Assembly (NCBI GenBank): GCA_031761405.1
Contig: JASEVX010000008.1
Coordinates: 67,765,418 to 67,829,417, forward strand
Source of the DNA: Serripes groenlandicus
Lineage: Eukaryota > Mollusca > Bivalvia > Cardiida > Cardiidae
Length of the DNA: 64,000 nt
Direction of reading: 5' to 3'
Shown: one piece after another, positions 12,271 to 20,865 of the stretch
Numbering within the stretch: position 1 is the stretch's first letter
Layout of the letters: every line of letters begins with the position of its first letter
The notes under the pieces: model-generated
The model's input: the letters and a program-made list of their open reading frames with translations, nothing else
Databases searched by the model: none
What the model was told of the DNA's origin: nothing
Made by a program: the position numbers and the translations under genes

Positions 12271-14225
12271 TGCGTAATGGTGTAATTTCGCGTTGTACTG
12301 TGTGTGGGTACATAAACACACCGTTTGTACCTGATGTACCTCTGTACGCCATCATGGTAACGTATGTACCTCAGTAGTCCGACGTGTACTTTGTGCAATA
12401 TCCCGCCGTGCAGTGCGTAATGGTATAATTTCGTGAACCGTATGTACCTCGGTACTACATCGTGGTACCGTATGTACATGAGGAGTCCGACGTGGTACCG
12501 CGTGTTCTTTGTGCAATACCCCGCCGTGCAGTGCGTAATGGTGTAATTTCGCGTTGTACCGTGTGTCGGTACGAAAGACACCGTTTGTACCGTATGTACT
12601 ACATCGTGGTACCGTATGTACCTCAGTAGTCCGACGTGGTACTGCGTGTACTTTGTGAAATATCCCGCCGTGCAGTGCGTAATGGTCTAATTTCGCGGTG
12701 TACCGAGTGTCGGTACGTAACACACCGTTGTAGCGTATGTACCTCGGTACTACATCGTGGTCCCTTATATACTTGAGTAATCCGACGTGGTACCGCGTGT
12801 ACTTTGTGTAATACCCCGCCGTGCAGGGCGTAATTGTGTACCGAGTGGTACTGCGTGTACTTTGTGAAATATCCCGCCGTGCAGTGCGTAATGGTCTAAT
12901 TTCGCGGTGTACCGAGTGTCGGTACGTAACACACCGTTTGTACCGTATGTACATCTGTACTTCATCGTGGTACCGTATGTACCTGAGTAGTCCGACGTGG
13001 TACCGCGTGTACTTTGTGAAATATCCCGCCGTGCAGTGCGTAATGGTGTAATTTCGCGGTGTACCGAGTGTCGGTACGTAACACACCGTTTGTACCGTAT
13101 GTACATCTGTACTTCATCGTGGTACCGTATGTACCTGAGTAGTCCGACGTGGTACCGCGTGTACTTTGTGAAATATCCCGCCGTGCAGTGCGTAATGGTG
13201 TAATTTCGCGGTGTACCGAGTGTCGGTACGTAACACACCGTTTGTACCGTATGTACATCTGTACTTCATCGTGGTACCGTATGTACCTGAGTAGTCCGAC
13301 GTGGTACCGCGTGTACTTTGTGAAATATCCCGCCGTGCAGTGCGCAATGGTGTAATTTCGCGGTGTACCGAGTGTCGGTACGTAACACACCGTTTGTACC
13401 GTATGTACATCTGTACTTCATCGTGGTACCGTATGTACCTGAGTAGTCCGACGTGGTACCGCGTGTACTTTGTGAAATATCCCGCCGTGCAGTGCGCAAT
13501 GGTGTAATTTCGCGGTGTACCGAGTGTCGGTACGTAACACACCGTTTGTACCGTATGTACATCTGTACTTCATCGTGGTACCGTATGTACCTGAGTAGTC
13601 CGACGTGGAACCGCGTGTACTTTGTGAAATATCCCGCCGTGCAGTGCGCAATGGTGTAATTTCGCGGTGTACCGAGTATCGGTACGTAACACACCGTTTA
13701 GCGTATGTACCTCGGTACTACATCGTGGTCCGTTATATTCCTGAGTAGTACGACGTGGTACCGCGTGTACTTTGTGTAATACCCCGCCGTGCAGGGCGTA
13801 ATGGTGTAATTTCGCATTGTGTTGTGTTTGGGTACGTAACACACTGTTTTTACCGTATGTACCTCGGTATTACATCGTGGTGCCGTATGTACCTGAGTAG
13901 TCCGACGTGGTATCGCGTGTACTTTGTGCAATACCCCGTCGTACAGTGCGTAATGGTGTAATTTCGCGTTGTACTGTGTGTCGGTACGTAAGACACCGTT
14001 TGTACCGTATGTACCTCGGTACTACATCGTGGTATCGTATGTACCTGAGGAGTCCGACGTGGTATATCGCGTGTCGTTTGTTTAATACCGAGCCGTGCAG
14101 TCCGTAATGGTGTCATTTCGCGTTGTACTGTGTGTGGGTACGTAACACACCGTTTGTACCGTATATACCTCGGTATTACATCGTGGTACCGTATGTACCT
14201 CAGTAGTCCGACGTGGTACCAGTAT
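12271..14225 (-). repeat. 152-bp tandem satellite, inverted block B4
   Basis: About 13 units of the 152-bp satellite on the minus strand. Units between about 12885 and 13690 repeat almost perfectly every 152 bp: five neighbouring units differ only at scattered positions, such as GTGCGTAATG against GTGCGCAATG. The other units in the window are far more diverged. This indicates recent local amplification or homogenisation. Short frames on both strands repeat at 152-bp spacing and are not genes. Confidence 0.93.
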
Positions 14226-14229
14226 GTAC

Positions 14230-14253
14230 TTAGGGTTAGGGTTAGTGTTAGGG
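14230..14253 (+). repeat. Interstitial telomere-like patch 1 (TTAGGG)
   Basis: Four tandem hexamers, TTAGGG twice, then TTAGTG, then TTAGGG. It directly follows TATGTAC, as the later patches do. Confidence 0.85.
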
Positions 14254-14518
14254 TATGTACTTTTGTGGTACACCGTTGTACCGTATGTACTTCTGTAGTA
14301 CACCGTTATACAGTGTCTACTTTTTACCGTATGTACTTCTGTAGTATACCGTTACTGTTGTACCGTATGTACTTCTTTAGTACACCGTTGTACATAATGT
14401 GCTTGTGTAATAATACACCGTTGTACACCGTTGTACCGTATGTACTTGTGTTATACACTGTTGTACAGAGTGTACTCTTGCAATTATGGGTAATACATCG
14501 TTGTTCAGTATGTACTTC

Positions 14519-14545
14519 GGGTTAGGGTTTGGGTTAGGGTTAGGG
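14519..14545 (+). repeat. Interstitial telomere-like patch 2
   Basis: GGGTTAGGGTTTGGGTTAGG followed by one more TTAGGG. It is the best telomere-like run in the array after patch 1 and has the same flanking context. Confidence 0.85.
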
Positions 14546-14917
14546 CTATACTGGGTAATACACCGTTGTACAGTACGTACTTTTGTGGTACACCGTTGTA
14601 CCGTATGTACTTCTGTAGTACACCGCTATACAGTATTTAATTAAGTTATACACCGTTGTACCGTATGTACTTCTGTAGTACACCGTTATACAGTATGTAA
14701 TTAAGTTATACACCTTTAAACAGTATATACTGTTGTAGTACACCGTTTTACCGTATGTACTTCTACTTCTGTAGTACATACTGTACATACGATGTAGTAC
14801 CGAGGTACATACTGTACTTGTTTAATACACCGTTGTATCGTATTCACTTGTTAAATACACTGTTGTAAAGTGTGTAGTTGTCCAATTATGGGTAATACAC
14901 CATTGTACAGTATGTAC

Positions 14918-14938
14918 TTAGGTGTAGGGTTAGGTTTA
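14918..14938 (+). repeat. Interstitial telomere-like patch 3 (degenerate)
   Basis: TTAGGTGTAGGGTTAGG, a degenerate version of the same motif, followed by the shared CTGGGTAATACACC context. Confidence 0.7.
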
Positions 14939-15184
14939 TTCTGGGTAATACACCGTTGTACAATATGTACTTATGTAGTACACCGTTGTACCGTATGTAC
15001 TTCTGTAGTACACTATACAGTATGTAATTCAGCAATACACCGTTATACAGTATGTAATTCAGTAATACACCGGTACTTCTGTAGTACATTGTACACAGTT
15101 GTACATACTGTACTTGTGTAATACACTGTTGTACAGTGTGTACTTGTACACTTCTGGGTAATACACCGTTGTAGAGTATGTACT

Positions 15185-15213
15185 TAAGGTTAGGGTAAGG
15201 GTTCGGGTTATTC
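15185..15213 (+). repeat. Interstitial telomere-like patch 4 (degenerate)
   Basis: AAGGTTAGGGTAAGGGTTCG then GGTTA, followed by TTCTGGGTAATACACC. Same position within the higher-order unit as the other patches. Confidence 0.75.
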
Positions 15214-15757
15214 TGGGTAATACACCGTTGTACAGTATGTACTTTTGTAGTACACCGTTGTACCGTATGTACTTATGTATTACATCGTTATACAGTATGT
15301 ACATTTGTAGTATATCGTTGTACCGTATGTACTTCCGTAGTACACCGTTATACAGTATGCAATTCAGTAATACACCGTTGTACAGTATGTACTTTTGTAG
15401 TACAACGTACAACGTTGTACATAATGTACATGTGTAATACACCATTGTACCGTATGTACTTGTGTTACAGTGTGTACTTGTGCAATTCTGGGTAATACAC
15501 CGTTGCACAGTATGTACTTGGTAACGTATGTACTTCTGTAGTACACCGTTATACAGTATGTAATTTTTGTAGTACACCGTTGTACCGTATGTACTTCTGT
15601 AGTACACCGTTATACAGCATGTAATTCAGTAATACACTTTTTTTACAATATATACTTCTATAGTACACCGTTGTACGTATGTACTTGTGTAATATACTGG
15701 TGTACAGTGTGTACTTGTGTGCAATTCTGGGAAATACACCGTTGTACAGTAAGTACT

Positions 15758-15783
15758 TAGGTTTAGGGTTTAGGTTAGGGTTA
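15758..15783 (+). repeat. Interstitial telomere-like patch 5
   Basis: TTAGGTTTAGGGTTTAGG then TTAGGGTTA, mixing TTAGGG with TTTAGG spellings. Last patch before the array gives way to the DIRS-like element. Confidence 0.75.
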
Positions 15784-15867
15784 TTCTCGATAATACACCG
15801 TTGTACCGTATGTACTTCTGTAGTACATCGTTATACAGTATTAACTTTTGTAGTACACCGTTGTACA

Positions 15868-16192
15868 TGGAGTTTTTGGCTGTTGGCATCAACACAGCCA
15901 AGTTCAGTTCCCATCCCGTCACAGCAACGGCCATTTCGTGGCCAACAAAAAGGGGGTAAATCCAAACGGCAATTCAAATTCCTCGAAAACACTTGTTGGG
16001 CCTATAACAACAGAGGAGGCTGTATCATCAGTATGTAAAGGCTTCCCACATATGCAGTCTCTGCCGAGGCCAACATTCAGCGGTCTCATGTAATAAAAAC
16101 CCCAGGGACAGACCTTACAATAACTTTGCCACTGCCACTTCTTCCTCAACCCCTAATATCAGCAAACCCAACACCAGACCTGCCAAATAAGA
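15868..16192 (+). pseudogene. DIRS-like gag remnant with zinc knuckle
   Basis: C-terminal part of a gag-like protein. The first frame (15868 to the stop near 16038) has a basic, glutamine-rich stretch and then the peptide NTCWAYNNRGGC, resembling the Cys-rich start of DIRS gag zinc fingers. A frame change is needed to continue: at 16053-16091 the other frame reads CSLCRGQHSAVSC, a C-x2-C-x3-H-x4-C knuckle, and stays open to TAA at 16190-16192. In the living family this nucleic-acid-binding domain coats element RNA. The N-terminal portion is absent, because the 30-bp satellite begins immediately upstream. Confidence 0.65.
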
Positions 16193-17474
16193 TACCTGTA
16201 ACACCGATCATCGGTAAATTGGGCCTCTTATTAATGGGTCACCCTGACGCTCATTACTTAATCAATGGCTCTCAGGCGTGTTTCAAACTTGGCTTTATAA
16301 GCCCCAGGTCTTCTCCATCCTGACCTTGAATCTTGTGTGGATATGCCACACACACACATTGTCTTAGACAAATACATGCTGAATTAAAAGCTAAGCACAT
16401 TCAGGGTCCATTTGATATTCCTCCATTCCCTAACATGAAAATACGCCCGATAGGTTTAGTTCCTAAACAAGCACCAGGGCAGTACAGACTAATTTGTTAG
16501 CTACCCAAAAGGCCAGTCAGTAAATGACTTTTTTTTTCGGTTCACTATTATTCCTTTGATGATGCGGTGTCGCAACTGGTTTCTTTAGGTCCAGGGACAT
16601 TCATGGCAAAAGCAGATATTCATAGCCCATTTTGCCTCATTCCCATACACCCACTAGACCATGAACTGCTAGGTTTCACTTTTCTGGATAAATACTTTTT
16701 TGAGACATGCCTTCCCATGGGTGCTTCTAGCTCCTATGCAATATTCGAAAAATTAAGTACAGCTATCCACTGGATAGCTTTTACACATGTAAAGGTGCAA
16801 CATATGGTACATATTTTAGATGATTTTCTAATACATGTATTAGGCTCTCAGAATTTTTGCCACAGAAATTTAACTGATTTCCTACAATTTTGATCCGAAA
16901 TTGGTATACCTATAAAAATGGAAACAGTTTATCCAAGCAAAATTATGAGGTCTGGAGCTTGTCCACTATTTCTATGGAGGCACGTTTGCTAGAAGACATA
17001 AACAACTGCTGTTAGACAGACGTTGGATTACGACTGACATGTTGCATCTGCACACAGATACATCCGGTTCAATTGGATTTGGTGCAATTTTTGGCATCAA
17101 ATGGTTCAATGTCAGGTTCTATGACTCATCTGAACATTACATTTAAAGAACTTTTTCCAATAATCTTAGCATTCGAAATATGGGGGTAACATTTTCAAAA
17201 TAGATGTTTAATCATACACTCTGATAATATGGCCGTGTTGCAAATCATCAATAGTCAAACTACTAAAGAACCATTGGTTATGTCCCTGGTACACCGTATG
17301 GTTGTAGTATGTATGACTTTAAATATACTTATTCGGGCAAATCATATCCCTGGTAAGGAGAATATTTTGCCAGACATTCTTTCACGTTTTCAGATGGGGC
17401 AATTTCATCGTTTAGCACCCCAGATGGACAACCTTCCCATAGTCATACCAGACAACTTGCTCCAGATAATCTGA
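16193..17474 (+). pseudogene. DIRS-like reverse transcriptase and RNase H, frameshifted
   Basis: Pieces in alternating frames read in order like a DIRS polymerase. An N-terminal linker contains YLINGSQACFKLGF. Next comes GPFDIPPFPNMKIRPIGLVP (about 16408-16467) and QAPGQYRLI. The RT palm starts at about 16558 (AKADIHSPFCLIPIHP, then CLPMGAS), and the catalytic pair is in ILDDFL, codons at 16819-16824. DIRS enzymes commonly have this LDD form in place of YADD. RNase H follows with HTDTSGSIGFGAIFG (catalytic Asp codon 17057-17059), FKELFPIILAFEIWG in another frame, IIHSDNMAVLQIINSQ and HIPGKENILPDILSRF. At least five frame changes or stops separate these blocks, so no active enzyme can be made. 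Confidence 0.82.
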
Positions 17475-17476
17475 AC

Positions 17477-18376
17477 TTGGCAGTTGACCGGTTGCTTAAG
17501 AATGCTTTGGCACCAGCTTCTATCAATACTTACCGGAATGCTCTTAACCATTACCAAATTTTTCATATGACCTTTTATACATCTGACTCAATTTTACCTG
17601 TCTCTGTAGGGAAACTTGCTCAGTGTATAGCTGTCTGTCATCACACGGGTCTTAAGGCTTCTACCATTACTACCTACATGTCGGCCATTGCTTATGTTCA
17701 AAACATAAGGGGATACCCTAACCCTGGGGAGGCATTTTTAATACAACAAAAATCCTTCACGGTCTTCGCCGCTCCTCTTGCCCTGACAAAGGTACATTGG
17801 ATATTCTTCAAAATCTTATACAATCCCTACCTCAACATTGCACTGATTCGCATACATGTTTTGTATTCAAAGCTATGTTTCTTGTCGCCTTTTTTGGCCT
17901 TCTCAGAGTAAGTTAAATTGCAGTTACGACATCAAATCCAGATCATGCACTTCTCCGCAAAAATGTTCAAGTCCAACCATTGGGATATAAACCTCAATTT
18001 ATCATTTTACACTTAACCTCATACAAACATTCCAACTGTGCCGCTGCAATGCAATGCTTTGAAGTCCGTGTGCTCTGTTAGGTCTCTTTATAAAATCTAC
18101 TACTGGTCAACATCCCAGGGTTCAATTTTTCGTTATGCTTGTCTCAGTCCAATAACCGCAACTTGTTTTAGAACCATGCTCAGAAAATGTGTGGTATCGT
18201 GTAATTTAGACCCTTTCCGATACACAGCTCATTCACTGAGAATTGGTGGTGCGACTTTTGCACACAGTACAAATGTTTCAAATGAGAAGCTTAAACGTCT
18301 ATAGGGCCGGTGGAAATCTTCTGCTTCCCAGAAGTACATTCGGCAAAATCCATTACCAATTTCAAATAAACATTGA
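17477..18376 (+). pseudogene. DIRS-like tyrosine recombinase, broken
   Basis: The N-terminal SAM-like core-binding region reads LAPASINTYRNALNHYQIFH near its start, then TTYMSAIAYVQ. In the catalytic domain I recognise the first arginine in GLLRVS (codon 17905-17907, in another frame and followed at once by a stop), the His and Arg of HSLRIGGATF (18230-18232 and 18239-18241) and the likely nucleophilic tyrosine in KYIRQ (18335-18337). A TAG at 18302-18304 interrupts the domain between HSLR and the tyrosine. These enzymes integrate circular element DNA without a target-site duplication. Frameshifts and stops make this copy inactive. Confidence 0.8.
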
Positions 18377-19184
18377 TTAATGCTCTATTTATATATTAAG
18401 ATTAATGCACTTTGAAACTTTTAGTGTTAGATATTTTTTTCTCTGACTGTCCCCAGATGGCCATATTTGCAATCATAAAACACATTCCAATGTTCGTCAG
18501 ACTCGACTGACTGAAGCCGCGAGTATAGTTCTGCAAATTTTTGTATATATGTATATACATATATTTTTTCCTTCCTGACATCTGTTTTTTACCAGTGTTT
18601 TTCAACAATTGTAGGCTGTTTTTTTCATCCAAATTAATTTCAATTTTAGGGGATGGCCGGTTTGTACCTACTGTCTGAGGTGGTGGTAACAACTTGTACG
18701 GCATCCATTTTGTCCAATACTTCCCAGCCAATGCTTGCCGAAAATCGCGGAGTTAGTTTAAACTTTTATTTTTATATCCTAGGCTGATTCAAACTTGAAA
18801 GTCGGCGGAACACAGTAATAATGTCCGAAATGCCTGAGGCAGTGGGTTTATCTTTCTGTCATTATTATCTATGCAAACCATCTTCTAACACTTATGGTTT
18901 TATTAGCAAGATAGTGTATGTCATAACAATGGTTCTAGTCAAATTCCAAGGTTACTATATCTTGAGGATCCAGGTATATGCCAACTCTGTTTTCAGTCAG
19001 GTTAAATTTGTATTGGTAATATAAAACAAATGTCATCTGCCATGTTGCAACATTCGTGATTTTGCTAACTGATTATAATTAGATTAGCCTTTTTGTAGTT
19101 GTTTAAATCAGTTTCACATATTCCGTTATCTCCTGACAGGAGGCCCATCTCATCTCGGGTTGGCGGCCGTTTCACTGTGGCGGT
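18377..19184. other. Low-copy AT-rich DNA, no gene recognised
   Basis: Sequence downstream of the recombinase stop. It holds an AT-rich palindromic run around 18541-18565 (GTATATATGTATATACATAT) and short T tracts. A 109-codon frame on the minus strand (18402-18731) and a 67-codon frame at 18821-19024 show no family resemblance. Part of this may be the 3' noncoding region of the DIRS-like element, but no terminal repeat was identified to prove it. Confidence 0.5.
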
Positions 19185-19300
19185 GAAACTTCAAACTCAT
19201 TTCCCCCATACTAGTCTGGTAACTAGTTCAGTAGGTATGGAAATGTATAAGGTGGATAAAGGGTTCATTAGTATCTACTGGAGACAATGAAACATAAAAA
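19185..19300 (+). repeat. Diverged dispersed repeat, copy 1
   Basis: Shares with 19735-19872, in the same order and orientation: ACTTCAAAC, CCCATACTAGTC, GAAAT.TATAAGGTGGAT, AAGGGT and GGAGA.AATGAAACATA. Length differences in the middle show long divergence. The two copies flank the TCACGTGA cluster. Function unknown. Confidence 0.7.
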
Positions 19301-19365
19301 TATTTATGTTGTTGTTGACACGCCCTAATCTTAAGTGGTTAACACTATGCGGGGTTGATTCAGTT

Positions 19366-19560
19366 GCTCTGGGGCTTGTATTTGTCACGTGATAGAGCCT
19401 GCATGGTGTCTGTGTAATGTGACTGGTTTTAGACAATTCTATCCCTGTCACGTGATTGGGTTACGCTCTGGGGCGTGCCTCGGTCACGTGACAGGCCCTG
19501 CAGAGCGTAGGTAATGTGACTGGCATCAGCTAATCACTGGCTCTATCTCTGTCACGTGAT
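19366..19560. promoter_or_regulatory. Dimeric unit with four TCACGTGA palindromes
   Basis: Two copies of a roughly 99-bp unit, each beginning GCTCTGGGG (19366 and 19465), carry four exact TCACGTGA octamers at 19385-19392, 19448-19455, 19484-19491 and 19552-19559. CACGTG is the E-box core bound by USF, MITF and Myc-type bHLH-ZIP factors. Nearby AATGTGACTGG is also repeated. Clustering is clear from the sequence; a regulatory role is only inferred, since no transcript or gene is recognisable next to it. Confidence 0.4.
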
Positions 19561-19734
19561 TTTGATATTAATATATACTGTATCAGGTGACTCAGATCAA
19601 CCAATCATCTGCCTCCATCCCCGCTTGCAGATTTTCCTTTGTTCAAACATTTACGAGAAGGAATTTTGTTTCATATAAGTTTATTATGAATTTTATTAAA
19701 TTTAAGGCATTGTCATTCCAAAATGCCCAATTTC

Positions 19735-19872
19735 AACTTCAAACACATTTTACGTTTTCTCGTTTTCCCATACTAGTCCGGTTACCGGCTATCAGATTAT
19801 ATTGAAATATATAAGGTGGATGAAGGGTAATATGTTAATTAATATATAATGGAGAAAATGAAACATACAAAC
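19735..19872 (+). repeat. Diverged dispersed repeat, copy 2
   Basis: Direct partner of 19185-19300, about 560 bp downstream, ending in AATGAAACATACAAAC at the border of the AC-rich arrays. The pair is too diverged and too short to be called LTRs. Confidence 0.7.
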
Positions 19873-20300
19873 AATTACACGACAACATAACTAAACAATT
19901 TAACCTACACAATAACGCAACTACACAACTACGCAAATACACCACTACATTACTACGAACCTACGCAACTACGCAACTACACAACATCACAACTACACAA
20001 TTCACAACTACACCTACAGAACTACACAACACAAATACGCAAGAACCCAACTATAAAACTACACAACTAACCCTAACGCTAACCCAAACCCTAATCCTAT
20101 AACACAAGTACTACATAACTGCACAACTACAACTGTAAAATTACACAACTACACAACTATACAATAATACAATTATACAATCACATGTACACAACTGTGC
20201 AACTACATAATTGCACCCTCACAACAACACAACTATTCAACAACATCATTACTAAACTACACAACAACAAAACTAAACAACTACAATTACACAACAAGGG
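19873..20300 (+). repeat. Degenerate AC-rich repeat (ACAACTAC words)
   Basis: Irregular repetition of CAACTACACAACTAC and CAACTACGCAACTAC words with no fixed period. It includes a telomere-like CCCTAA patch annotated separately. No coding sequence seen. Confidence 0.8.
20069..20098 (-). repeat. Telomere-like patch on the minus strand (CCCTAA)
   Basis: CTAACCCTAACGCTAACCC followed by AAACCCTAATCC: degenerate CCCTAA repeats, opposite in strand to the patches at 14230-15783. It is isolated inside the AC-rich array and not at a chromosome end. Confidence 0.75.
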
Positions 20301-20865
20301 AACTACACAATTAAACAACTACACAAATCCACAATTAAACAACTAGGCAACTACACAAATCCACAATTAAACAACTAGGCAACTACACAAATCCACAATT
20401 AAACAACTACACAAATCCACAATTAAACAACTAGGCAACTACACAAATCCACAATTAAACAACTACACAAATCCACAATTAAACAACTAGGCAACTACAC
20501 AAATCCACAATTAAACAACTAGGCAACTACACAAATCCACAATTAAACAACTACACAAATCCACAATTAAACAACTAGGCAACTACACAAATTCACAATT
20601 AAACTACTAGGCAACTACACAAATCCACAATTAAACAACTACACAAATCCACAATTAAACAACTAGGCAACTACACAAATCCACAATTAAACATCTAGGC
20701 AACTACACAAATCCACAATTAAACAACTACACAAATCCAAAATTAAACAACTACACAAATCCACAATTAAACAACTACACAAATCCACAATTACACAACT
20801 AGGCAACTACAAAACTGCACAACAACACAATTACGCAACTACGCCTAACTACTACACCTATAACT
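20301..20865 (+). repeat. 31/23-bp tandem array
   Basis: Units containing CAACTACACAAATCCACAAT alternate between a 31-bp form that includes ACTAGGCA and a 23-bp form lacking those 8 bp. The mix of the two lengths makes a simple higher-order pattern, and copies are almost identical. The last units decay into CAACTACGCCTAACTAC before the 65-bp satellite. Confidence 0.9.

Larger units (their letters stand above)
14226..15867 (+). repeat. 30-bp GTAC-rich array with embedded telomere-like motifs
   Basis: Degenerate units of about 30 bp built on GTAGTACACCGTTGTACCG and TATGTACTTCT. Wording such as CCGTATGTAC is shared with the neighbouring inverted 152-bp satellite, so the two probably have a common origin. 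Every few hundred bases the array contains a telomere-like patch followed by a conserved CTGGGTAATACACCGTTG context, giving a loose higher-order repeat with spacings of about 260-575 bp. The array ends where a DIRS-like element starts near 15868. No gene seen. Confidence 0.88.
15868..18376 (+). mobile_element. Degenerate DIRS-type tyrosine-recombinase retroelement
   Basis: A single element remnant in which gag, reverse transcriptase, RNase H and tyrosine recombinase follow one another on the + strand. RT, RNase H and a tyrosine recombinase in place of a DDE integrase is the hallmark of the DIRS order. At about 2.5 kb it is roughly half the size of complete family members, and most of gag plus any 5' terminal repeat are missing. 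Several frameshifts and stops show it is inactive. Terminal or split repeats were not found, so the ends given are those of recognisable coding sequence; noncoding 3' sequence of the element may extend beyond 18376. Confidence 0.85.

Noticed and set aside
14230..15783. A true telomere or chromosome end
   Set aside because: Patches are short, degenerate and interstitial, with tens of kilobases of other sequence on both sides.
18402..18731. 109-codon minus-strand frame
   Set aside because: Low-complexity Lys/Asn-rich translation of AT-rich DNA with no recognisable domain.
19587..19805. 72-codon frame after the TCACGTGA cluster
   Set aside because: Overlaps the diverged dispersed repeat and shows no family pattern; chance frame.
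19185..19872. Direct repeats as possible LTRs of a short retrotransposon
   Set aside because: Copies are strongly diverged, differ in length, lack TG...CA ends and have no primer-binding site or coding region between them.
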